Assembly: GCA_001871075.1 (NCBI GenBank)
Contig: MNUP01000092.1
Coordinates: forward strand, 1-13,812
DNA: 13,812 nt
Origin: Candidatus Desantisbacteria bacterium CG1_02_49_89
GTDB taxonomy: Bacteria; Desantisbacteria; UBA1551
Direction of reading: 5' to 3'
Shown here: piece after piece, positions 1 to 5,301 of the stretch
How positions within the stretch are numbered: the stretch's first letter is position 1
How the letters are laid out: each line of letters opens with the position of its first letter
Translations under genes and position numbers: made by a program
Notes under the pieces: model-generated
The model's input: only the letters and a program-made list of their open reading frames with translations
What the model was told of the DNA's origin: nothing
Database searches by the model: none

Positions 1-607
1 TGCTGCTGCCTATTTTTGGCTCTGTTCTATTAAACAAACGTTTTATATTAGACCGGTGCCTGATAATAATGAAGAACGCGATAACTACTGAAAGTATCTT
101 TGCTATCGCCGGATAGGTAATCGGCCATTCCAGAAAGAAGACAAAAAACGGGAATGCCGCAGACGCTATTATGGACCCAAGCGAGATATATTTCCATATC
201 TTGACAACTACCGCCCATATCGCGAAACACAGGAGGGCCGGCACAGGCATCAGCGCGAGCGCGACCCCCAGGCTTGTATTGACCCCCTTTCCTCCTTTGA
301 ATCCCAGGAATATAGTCCAGTTATGCCCCGCGATCACCGCGCAGCCAGCTGCCACGCGCACCCACATTTCATTTTGATCCGGAAAGATAATATAGGCGAT
401 AAGGACCGGGGCGATCCCCTTTACTATATCGAGCACCTGCACGATCCTGCCGGTTTTTTTGCCCAGTACGCGCGCAACGTTGGTTGAACCGATGTTACCG
501 CTGCCTTCCTTGCGTATGTCTATGCCGCGCATCTTCCCCGCGATATAGCCGAAAGGCACGGCGCCAATAAAATATCCCGCGATTATCACGAGTATGTTCG
601 TAAGCAT
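1..607 (-). CDS. plsY: Glycerol-3-phosphate acyltransferase PlsY, 3' end cut by window edge
   Basis: PlsY is an integral membrane enzyme that transfers an acyl group from acyl-phosphate to glycerol-3-phosphate, the first acylation of phospholipid synthesis. The 202 visible residues carry the family motifs in order: GSGNIGSTNVARVLG near residues 36-50, GHNWTIFLGFKGGKGV near 95-110, and RHRSNIKRLFNRTEPKIG near the C-terminus. Several hydrophobic segments are present, including residues 3-20 and a long stretch after residue 120. The usual family length is about 190-220, so only a few residues can be missing beyond base 1. The ATG at 607 is preceded by GAGG with good spacing. No clear promoter is visible in the repeat-filled gap upstream. 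Identification is secure from the motifs. Confidence 0.95.
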   Translation of the reverse strand, partial: MLTNILVIIAGYFIGAVPFGYIAGKMRGIDIRKEGSGNIGSTNVARVLGKKTGRIVQVLDIVKGIAPVLIAYIIFPDQNEMWVRVAAGCAVIAGHNWTIFLGFKGGKGVNTSLGVALALMPVPALLCFAIWAVVVKIWKYISLGSIIASAAFPFFVFFLEWPITYPAIAKILSVVIAFFIIIRHRSNIKRLFNRTEPKIGSS

Positions 608-640
608 GTTTTACCTCAACAGCAGATAATAAGATTCTAT

Positions 641-675
641 AACCACACGATTACACACGATTTCCACCAGATTTC
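641..675. repeat. Short-word array (ACACGATT type)
   Basis: The words AACCACACGATT, ACACACGATTT and CCACCAGATTT follow one another at about 10-bp spacing. The same word occurs in the opposite orientation at 8122-8155, and related CACGAATTT/CACGGATTT words occur at 7145-7174 and 3315-3346. The array lies in the leader of plsY, about 35 bp before its start codon. Confidence 0.6.
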
Positions 676-775
676 AGACTAATTTTGCAATTTACAATTT
701 ATCCCCGCAGATTTCTTATGAAATCTAGACGCTGGGATCCCTTAGGGACAATTTGACTTTTGCAATGAATCTCTA
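676..775. other. Gene-free gap with small hairpin and repeat words
   Basis: This is the rest of the 168-bp gap between the phosphoesterase and plsY. It holds GCAATTTACAATTT words at 686-700, a perfect hairpin at 709-726 (AGATTTC, loop TTAT, GAAATCT), and GGGATCCCTTAGGGAC at 734-749. The last is nearly repeated inside the long hairpin at 11234-11300. The hairpin has no T-run, so it is not called a terminator. Confidence 0.5.
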
Positions 776-1264
776 TTAAATCTTAACTATTTCGGCTTTT
801 ATGTCGGTGCCGTTTATCTCGAGTATGCCGAACGTGTTGGCGGTGGAAAAGATCGTGTCCGTGGGGCTGCCGGGGTTGAAATACAGCCTGCCGTCGATCA
901 CTTCATTTCTTGGTATGTGCGTGTGGCCGTATACAATGCAGTTCAGTTTTTCCTTCGTAAAATTGGCAGGCACCCTGTGAATAAGGTCCCACGGAATACC
1001 GCAGCCGTGCACAAGCCCTATCCTGACTTCCCCGGCCTGTATTATTTTCTTTGAAGGCAGCTTTATTTTCAGATCATCCTCATCCATGTTGCCGGCCACC
1101 GCTTCGATCTTTTTCATGCCCGCGAGCATTTCGTAGACCTGCCTGTGGACGAAATCCCCGGCGTGCAGGATAAGGTCAACCTGTTCCAGGCGTTCAACCA
1201 GCTTTTTCGGAAGCTCTTTAGCTCTTGTGGGAATATGAGTATCAGACAGCACCGCTATTATCAT
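776..1264 (-). CDS. YfcE/MJ0936-type metallophosphoesterase
   Basis: A 162-residue calcineurin-like phosphoesterase, the usual size for the small YfcE/MJ0936 family of metal-dependent phosphodiesterases. All metal-binding motifs are visible: DTH (D8, H10), GD (D37), GNMD (N59), HG (H86) and GHTH (H114, H116). The late NPGSP segment is also typical. It has no signal peptide and is presumably cytoplasmic. The physiological substrate cannot be read from the sequence. The ATG at 1264 follows AGGACAAGG. A repeat array (1289-1392) fills most of the gap to the upstream thymidylate-synthase-family gene, so the two may be cotranscribed. That array carries a perfect TATAAT (minus strand, 1343-1338), but no good -35 box goes with it. 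Confidence 0.92.
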   Translation of the reverse strand: MIIAVLSDTHIPTRAKELPKKLVERLEQVDLILHAGDFVHRQVYEMLAGMKKIEAVAGNMDEDDLKIKLPSKKIIQAGEVRIGLVHGCGIPWDLIHRVPANFTKEKLNCIVYGHTHIPRNEVIDGRLYFNPGSPTDTIFSTANTFGILEINGTDIKAEIVKI

Positions 1265-1288
1265 TCCTTGTCCTCTAAATGTGGGGTT

Positions 1289-1392
1289 TACTAAAATTAT
1301 GAATTATGAGTGATGAGTTATGAATCAACAGTAAGGTATTATATTTAAATAAAATTCCTTCATTCATAAATCATAATTCATAACTCATAATT
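1289..1392. repeat. Inverted heptamer arrays (TTATGAATTATGAG) around an A/T-rich AAGG...CCTT core
   Basis: The left arm (1296-1328) repeats ATTATGA-type heptamers. The right arm (1361-1392) is the same word inverted. Between them lies a 28-bp core, 1333-1360, that begins AAGG, ends CCTT and has the perfect palindrome TATTTAAATA (1342-1351) at its centre. The phrase TTATGAATCAA followed by a few bases and AAGG is repeated at 9381-9399, and the same kind of core recurs at 13596-13625. Stop codons occur in the word in both orientations. Confidence 0.8.
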
Positions 1393-1414
1393 GGAGACTC
1401 GGCGTTTCAGCGAT

Positions 1415-2230
1415 CTATTTTTCTTTCCCGAGTCTCAGGCGGGCTTCGGCGAACACCGGCTCAGCGAATTCGCTCGTCCAGGTGCGCTCCTCAAACGACC
1501 GCTTCTGCACGGTGTCCAGAAAACCCTTGAACTGCCCAAAATAAGAACCGTATATATGGAACGAATCCGTTATGTCCGTATAACGCCCTATTTTTGTTTT
1601 CTTCCCGGTCTTTTTCCCGATCTCCCCGGCTATCATCCTCTGCAGGTCTGTAAGAGCGAATATATTCATGAACGCCGCCTTGTACGCGTCCCTGGAGCGC
1701 CAGTGCGTGTTCATATTGAGCACCGGGCTTCCTTTCTCGTCATCGAGGATCCTGAACCACACCCTCTGCAAACAGGGAGGGTCGTTTGTTGGCGGGTCTG
1801 TCGCCGGATTCCAGGTAATACCCTGCGCCCTGCGGGAATACGGGGTCTTTGAAAGTTTTTCAATTATATAATTTATCTGGTTTATGGCTTTGCCTTCCGC
1901 TTCAAAAGCAAAAAGGCGCTGGTGGTAGGTGTAGGTCCACTTGCCTTCCTGCGGGCAGATCCAGGAATCGTGGACGCCGTCGATCACTTCCTGCCTGTAA
2001 ACCTCCAGGTCTTCAAGGCCTGCGGGAAAAGCCCGGTGAATGCGGGGCTCTTTGAACGGGTCTTTGCAGACCATTATCATAGTGCAGTCCCTGGACGCCG
2101 GGTCACCCGGCTTGTCGTATTCTGTTTTTATCTGGGCTCCGTCCTGCCAGGTCTTCAGCACTGCTTTCTCCCACGCTTCAGGCAAAGTTTCGCCTTCTAT
2201 CATGAATACGGGAATGTTTCCGTTACTCAT
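1415..2230 (-). CDS. Archaeal-type thymidylate synthase family protein (ThyA superfamily)
   Basis: Thymidylate synthase methylates dUMP to dTMP with methylenetetrahydrofolate; relatives hydroxymethylate dCMP. The 271-residue protein has the superfamily landmarks in order: YSRRAQGITW at 131-140 (phosphate-binding Arg region), NDPPCLQRVW at 149-158 with the catalytic Cys at 153, NTHWRSRDAY at 174-183 (R178, R180, D181), MNIFALTDLQ at 188-197, and ITDSFHIYGSYFGQ at 220-233 (D222, H225, Y227). The usual bacterial PCH is PCL and the spacing differs from E. coli ThyA, closer to the putative synthases of methanogens. The open frame extends 13 codons upstream to 2269, but those codons lie in a repeat array. 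The ATG at 2230 has GGAGG just upstream and is chosen. Whether the substrate is dUMP or another pyrimidine nucleotide is not settled. Confidence 0.82.
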   Translation of the reverse strand: MSNGNIPVFMIEGETLPEAWEKAVLKTWQDGAQIKTEYDKPGDPASRDCTMIMVCKDPFKEPRIHRAFPAGLEDLEVYRQEVIDGVHDSWICPQEGKWTYTYHQRLFAFEAEGKAINQINYIIEKLSKTPYSRRAQGITWNPATDPPTNDPPCLQRVWFRILDDEKGSPVLNMNTHWRSRDAYKAAFMNIFALTDLQRMIAGEIGKKTGKKTKIGRYTDITDSFHIYGSYFGQFKGFLDTVQKRSFEERTWTSEFAEPVFAEARLRLGKEK

Positions 2231-2244
2231 CCTGCCTCCATATA

Positions 2245-2316
2245 GTGACCAGTGGCCAGTGGTCAGCAATCAACAATCAGTGATCAGTAGTGAGTGAACA
2301 GCAGACAGCAATCAAT
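2245..2316. repeat. Left heptamer array (CAGTGGTCAGCAATCA)
   Basis: Degenerate copies of the heptamers TGGCCAG, TGGTCAG, CAATCAA, CAATCAG, TGATCAG and TAGTGAG run from 2245 to about 2316. Read backwards they match the array at 2696-2755. The array overlaps the extended N-terminus that the thymidylate-synthase-family frame would have if it began at 2269, which argues against that start. Confidence 0.75.
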
Positions 2317-2336
2317 AAATATCGGTCAATATTCGG

Positions 2337-2690
2337 TTACAGTTTTGAAATAAGACCTCTCGTCATTTTTCTCAATTCGGTAATCTTCATATCAAATTTA
2401 TTTAATTCTTCCTCTGTTAAATATCCCAAATCCTTCGATATACATAATTGCGTGTCAAGTTCTGCAAGGGAACCCAATGCTATATGGAGAAATTGAATAA
2501 ATTCTTTTGAGTGCTGCCTAGCCTGCCCCTCAGCGATATTTGTAGGGATAGAGTTGGCGGACCTAAGAATTTGACTTATTAAAATATATTTTTCAATTTC
2601 TGGAAACTTCCTGATTGCTATATAAACCTCTTTTACAAGGTCTTTTGCTTTATTCCAGATCAATAAATCTTTATAATATTTAACTGTCAT
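2337..2690 (-). CDS. Four-helix-bundle protein, S23 / 23S rRNA IVS-encoded family
   Basis: A 117-residue protein of the family encoded in the intervening sequences of some bacterial 23S rRNAs (often called IVP or S23) and structurally related to Avd of diversity-generating retroelements. The family pattern is clear: YKDLLIWNKAKDLVKEVY (6-23), FPEIEKYILISQILRSANSI (residues 29-48), PTNIAEGQA, then EFIQFLHIALGSLAELDTQL (63-82), and a last helix to the C-terminus. Known members form pentameric helical bundles that bind nucleic acid; their cellular role is unknown. This copy is not in an rRNA gene. It is roughly one-third G+C, while its neighbours are near half. GGTGAG, 6 nt before the ATG, comes from the flanking repeat word and may be its ribosome-binding site. 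Confidence 0.9.
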   Translation of the reverse strand: MTVKYYKDLLIWNKAKDLVKEVYIAIRKFPEIEKYILISQILRSANSIPTNIAEGQARQHSKEFIQFLHIALGSLAELDTQLCISKDLGYLTEEELNKFDMKITELRKMTRGLISKL

Positions 2691-2695
2691 TTTTT

Positions 2696-2755
2696 ACTCA
2701 CCACTGACCACTCACCTTAGATTGCTGATCACTGATCACTCACCACTGACCACTG
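2696..2755. repeat. Right heptamer array (inverted copy of 2245-2316)
   Basis: Copies of CACTGAC, CACTCAC and TGATCAC fill the space between the ATG of the four-helix-bundle gene and the stop codon of ogt. On the minus strand it reads CAGTGGTCAGTGGTGAGTGA and continues to 6 nt before the ATG. It is therefore the leader of that gene, and the left array is its 3' flank in inverted form. Confidence 0.75.
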
Positions 2756-2758
2756 TTT

Positions 2759-3304
2759 TTAAGTAAGTAAAACCCCCTCAAGCTGCAAGAGCCGTTCTTT
2801 CCATCTTATGCCGAGAGAAAATCCGCCGATCTTCCCGCCCTCCTCTATCACCCTGTGGCAGGGAACAAGAAGCGGCAATAAATTTACTTTAAGCGCCTGG
2901 CCCGCTGCCCTGGCTCCCCTGGGATTCCCTATCTTCCTTGCTATCCAGCGGTATGAACGGGTTTCGCCGTATGGAATGCCCCTGGCGGCGGTGAAAACGG
3001 CGCTCTGGAAAGGGGTGTATCCTGAAAGATCAATGGTATATTCAAGGTCTGCGGGCTTGCCGTTGAAATAACCTGCAAGGTCCTTTTTCAGGTCCGCGAA
3101 ATGGCCGGGATCGTCCTCAAGTTCAGCTGACGAAGCCTTGGCGTAGTCAGCCGCATGTTTCTGGATGATCGCCATCACCTCTTCCTTTTCTTCCCGCGGA
3201 AGCACGAGAAGGGAGATACCTTTTTTTGTGGAGCAGACGCCGGCAAATCCCGGCTCTATCTTAAATACCGCGTATTTTATTACCTGCTGCTTCTTTTTTG
3301 ACAT
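2759..3304 (-). CDS. ogt: Methylated-DNA--protein-cysteine S-methyltransferase
   Basis: A suicide DNA-repair protein that takes the alkyl group from O6-alkylguanine onto its own cysteine. The 181-residue sequence has the C-terminal catalytic domain intact: GIPYGETRSYRWIARKIG near 109-126, RAAGQALKVNLLPLLV before the active site, PCHRVI with the acceptor cysteine at C149, then GGFSLGIRWKERLLQLEG, the usual end of the domain. The first 90 or so residues form the variable N-terminal domain. The ATG at 3304 has GAGGA upstream. The stop codon lies only three bases beyond the end of the heptamer array at 2696-2755. Assignment to Ogt rather than Ada-C is by the single-domain architecture. Confidence 0.94.
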   Translation of the reverse strand: MSKKKQQVIKYAVFKIEPGFAGVCSTKKGISLLVLPREEKEEVMAIIQKHAADYAKASSAELEDDPGHFADLKKDLAGYFNGKPADLEYTIDLSGYTPFQSAVFTAARGIPYGETRSYRWIARKIGNPRGARAAGQALKVNLLPLLVPCHRVIEEGGKIGGFSLGIRWKERLLQLEGVLLT

Positions 3305-3314
3305 ATTATTTCCT

Positions 3315-3391
3315 CACAAATTTAGCCACGGTTGCGCACGGATTTTTTCCCTTAACCTTTTTAACCTTTAACCCCTTTAACCTTTTTAACC
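3315..3391. repeat. CACGGATTT words followed by TTAACC array
   Basis: At 3315-3346 there are CACAAATTT, CCACGG and GCACGGATTT words of the type seen at 7145-7174. From 3352 to 3391 the words TTAACCTTT, TTTAACC and CCTTTAACC repeat five times at spacings of 6-10 bp. These are two word families placed end to end in the leader of ogt. Confidence 0.65.
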
Positions 3392-3395
3392 GATA

Positions 3396-3418
3396 GCAGG
3401 GCAAGCCCTGCGGCTACA
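3396..3418 (-). repeat. GTAGC-prefixed perfect hairpin
   Basis: The hairpin GCAGGGC, loop AA, GCCCTGC (3396-3411) is followed on the plus strand by GGCTACA. On the minus strand this reads TGTAGCC then the hairpin. The same plan, a GTAG(C/T)(C/G)G prefix and then a hairpin, is seen at 3472-3496, 11234-11300 and 11317-11340 with different stems. Confidence 0.7.
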
Positions 3419-3433
3419 TCCACCCTTCTAATG

Positions 3434-3467
3434 GATTGCTTCGTCATTGCATTCCCCGCAATGACAG
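3434..3467. repeat. Partial copy of the GTCATTGCGAG...GATTGCTTCGTC repeat
   Basis: GATTGCTTCGTC, a short spacer, then CCGCAATGACAG matches the right half of the long palindromic repeat at 13700-13785. Within this half, GTCATTGC and GCAATGAC are also an inverted pair. Repeats of this wording are dispersed in many bacterial genomes. Confidence 0.7.
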
Positions 3468-3471
3468 CATT

Positions 3472-3496
3472 GTGCGACGAAACGTCGCACCGCTAC
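3472..3496 (-). repeat. GTAGCGG-prefixed hairpin supplying a stop codon
   Basis: The perfect hairpin GTGCGACG, loop AAA, CGTCGCAC (3472-3490) is followed by CGCTAC. On the minus strand the order is GTAGCG and then the stem. The TAG of this prefix is the stop codon of the CBM9-like gene ending at 3493. Confidence 0.75.
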
Positions 3497-4242
3497 TTAA
3501 TGGGATCTTTCTTTGTGAATTCGATGTAACCGAATTCAGCGGGTACGTGATGGTCCCTTGTCGGGGACCAGGCATGGTCTTCAAGCCTGATCTTCCCCCT
3601 CCGGTTCCTTTGGAACCTCCAGATGTTGGCCCTCCACACATCCCCTTCTTTCGGCGGGATATTCGCGGCGCCGAATCCTTCCAGACTTTTGAACGGCATT
3701 ATTATCATTGCCACCCATCCCGCATCCGTATCGTCCCTGAAATTGATGGTGCCGTCGATCCTGGAAACGACCTTCAATCCTTCCATTTCCCATTCCGCGC
3801 TTTTCTGCCAAGGTTCAACCCAGGGAGCGGGCAGGACCAGGTCAATACAGCTGTTCAAAGGGCCCATCTCAACGCCCGGGTAATTTTTTCCGTCGCTGTC
3901 AGGGTCCAGGTAGATCTCAATATTATCCGCTTCCCACACCGGCTCGTCATGCTTGCCTTTATTTGACCAGATATCGTCATCCCCCATCTCGTAAGCGGTA
4001 TAAAAATTGGTGTCGTCCCAGCACATCCAGGCGCGCGTTTTGTAAAACGGCTGGGTATATTTGTTAACGATAGTGAAATTGTCTATCGCCTCGATCTTTG
4101 TCCACGGGTATTTATCTATGCGGGCATCTATGTCAGGCGGAGTTTTGACATACCTGCAAACGTACCTTGCGGGCTTTGTCTCCTCACAATATGCGTTTAC
4201 CGCGACAGACATGACTATCAGAACCATAACGGCTGATCTCAT
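3493..4242 (-). CDS. Secreted CBM9-like carbohydrate-binding protein
   Basis: A 249-residue protein with an N-terminal hydrophobic signal segment (residues 3-18) and a plausible cleavage after VNA. The rest matches the CBM9-like (DOMON-related) fold found alone or in glycan-active proteins. Landmarks: PWTKIEAIDNF near 46-56, WMCWDDTNFYTAYEMGDDDIW near 72-92 (two blocks, WMCWDDTNFY and AYEMGDDDIW), EADNIEIYLDPDSDG near 103-117, and GDVWRANIWRF near 200-210. No catalytic domain is present, so a binding role outside the cytoplasm is inferred; the ligand is unknown. The ATG at 4242 has GAGG upstream. It is a paralogue of the gene at 4472-5248. The stop codon TAG comes from the hairpin repeat at 3472-3496, so the native end may have been slightly different. 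Confidence 0.8.
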   Translation of the reverse strand: MRSAVMVLIVMSVAVNAYCEETKPARYVCRYVKTPPDIDARIDKYPWTKIEAIDNFTIVNKYTQPFYKTRAWMCWDDTNFYTAYEMGDDDIWSNKGKHDEPVWEADNIEIYLDPDSDGKNYPGVEMGPLNSCIDLVLPAPWVEPWQKSAEWEMEGLKVVSRIDGTINFRDDTDAGWVAMIIMPFKSLEGFGAANIPPKEGDVWRANIWRFQRNRRGKIRLEDHAWSPTRDHHVPAEFGYIEFTKKDPIK

Positions 4243-4260
4243 TTTTTGCCTCGACTGGTT

Positions 4261-4471
4261 TTGAGTCTAGGAGTCGCCACTGAACCACTCCCCACCGCGA
4301 ATTATCGGTGGGTCGGATTCAGGGCCTGGGGTTCTCCGACGTTGCGTCGGAGCTGGAGTTGTGGAGTCAAAGCTGTTACTCCTAGACTCCCACCCGCCAG
4401 TAATCGTGGCGGGAACCCCAAGACTCCAAGGCTCGCTATTTTTCTACGCGAGCCGACTCCATGACTATTTT
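4261..4471. repeat. GAGTC-word array interrupted by four perfect hairpins
   Basis: This 229-bp gap between the two CBM9 genes holds GAGTC-type words. GAGTCTAGGAGT at 4263-4274 and its perfect inverse ACTCCTAGACTC at 4378-4389 mark two arms. Four hairpins interrupt them: CCCACCG/CGGTGGG (4291-4312), CTCCGACG/CGTCGGAG with loop TTG (4334-4352), CCCGCCA/TGGCGGG (4393-4413) and GGCTCGC/GCGAGCC (4430-4454). None is followed by a T-run on the minus strand, so no terminator is called. Confidence 0.75.
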
Positions 4472-5248
4472 CTACTGGGTCTTATCCGAAAAAGTGACAT
4501 AGGCGAATTCGCCCAGATTATGCGGCGCTTTTGTAGGGGACCAGGCGTTCCACTCGACACCCGTCCTTCCTTTTTTCCAATGCTCCGCGCGGTAGCACTG
4601 TATCCTCCAGACATCGCCGTTCTTCGGCGGAAGGTTCACGGGCAGCGCAGCCGTGGTCGCGTCAGAAAGGCTTGAGAACGGGATCGCTATCTCACCGGCC
4701 CATTTCTCATCCGTGTCGTCCTTGAAATTAAGGGTCCCGTAAACCCTTGTCGCGTATTTCATGTCGGCTACGTTGAAAACCGCGGCTTCTTTCCAGGGAA
4801 CCTTCCAGGGAGCGGGTATTAAAAGATCGAGGCAGTAGTTGAGAGGGCTTATCTCAATTTCCACATAATTCAAACCATCCCCATCAGGATCAATATATAT
4901 CTCAAAAGCATCGTCCTCCCAGACATCCAGGTCCTTTTTCGCTCTGTTCCCCATTATATCAGTATCGGCGCATACCCATGCCAGGTAAAGGTTCTCGGCA
5001 TCCCAGCACATCCACGAGGTTGTCGCATGACCTGCAGGCTGATATAGCTTCTTGTTGTCCACGCAGATGGTCCAGTCCTTCATCGGCGCGGCTTTCTTCC
5101 AGGCCGGGTCGTCAGGAAGCGCGTCAAGCACTACCGGCTTTTCAGTCCTGTAACAGGTGTATTTCAGCGGGTTCGTGTCCGCCGCGGACAACACCCCTAC
5201 CCTGCAGAAAATGGAAACCGCGAATAAAAACAAAACAATCCTTCTCAT
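4472..5248 (-). CDS. Secreted CBM9-like carbohydrate-binding protein, second paralogue
   Basis: From the ATG at 5248 the protein has 258 residues. It starts MRRIVLFLFAVSIF, a signal peptide with likely cleavage near LSA. The open frame runs 11 codons further up, but those codons lie in a repeat, and the ATG at 5248 has a G-rich GAGGGGGG ribosome-binding site. The CBM9-like pattern is strong: DDPAWKKAAPMKDW, TTSWMCWDAENLYLAWV, DDAFEIYIDPDGDGLNYVEI, GTLNFKDDTDEKW and NGDVWRIQCYRAEHWKKG. Gene 3493-4242 shares the same order of motifs, including LNYCLDLLIPAPW versus LNSCIDLVLPAPW, so the two are tandem duplicates that have diverged widely. Only 53 bp separate it from lepA, so cotranscription is likely. 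No catalytic residues or anchor are seen. Confidence 0.8.
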   Translation of the reverse strand: MRRIVLFLFAVSIFCRVGVLSAADTNPLKYTCYRTEKPVVLDALPDDPAWKKAAPMKDWTICVDNKKLYQPAGHATTSWMCWDAENLYLAWVCADTDIMGNRAKKDLDVWEDDAFEIYIDPDGDGLNYVEIEISPLNYCLDLLIPAPWKVPWKEAAVFNVADMKYATRVYGTLNFKDDTDEKWAGEIAIPFSSLSDATTAALPVNLPPKNGDVWRIQCYRAEHWKKGRTGVEWNAWSPTKAPHNLGEFAYVTFSDKTQ

Positions 5249-5252
5249 AGAC

Positions 5253-5292
5253 CCCCCCCTCACCACAATCCTCTCCCACAAGGGGAGAGGAA
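5253..5292. repeat. CCCTCACC...CTCTCCC-ACAA-GGGGAGAGG hairpin repeat
   Basis: CCCCTCACCACAAT leads into a perfect stem CCTCTCCC (5270-5277), loop ACAA, GGGAGAGG (5283-5290). The unit fills almost the whole lepA-CBM9 gap. On the minus strand its GGTGAGGGGG end becomes the ribosome-binding site of the CBM9 gene at 4472-5248. Similar CTCACC/CTCTCCC wording is dispersed in many bacterial genomes. Confidence 0.65.
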
Positions 5293-5301
5293 GATTATTG
5301 A

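Larger units (their letters stand above)
2245..2755. mobile_element. Candidate mobile unit: four-helix-bundle gene between inverted heptamer arrays
   Basis: A 511-bp block sits between the ribosome-binding site of the thymidylate-synthase-family gene and the stop codon of ogt. It consists of one AT-rich gene (2337-2690) flanked by arrays of the same heptamers in opposite orientation (2245-2316 and 2696-2755). The composition of the gene differs sharply from its neighbours. No transposase, reverse transcriptase or target-site duplication is visible, so calling the block mobile is inference from its symmetry, boundaries and composition. Confidence 0.5.

Noticed and set aside
1338-1343. Promoter for the phosphoesterase inside the core of the inverted array
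   Set aside because: TATAAT is perfect, but the region 17 bases upstream (TGAATG) is a poor -35 box, so it is only mentioned with the gene.
2231-2269. Longer start for the thymidylate-synthase-family protein
   Set aside because: The extra 13 codons lie partly in the heptamer array; the ATG at 2230 has GGAGG just upstream.
5270-5290. Rho-independent terminator after lepA
   Set aside because: The stem is good but no T-run follows on the minus strand, and the unit is a dispersed repeat that supplies a ribosome-binding site to the next gene.
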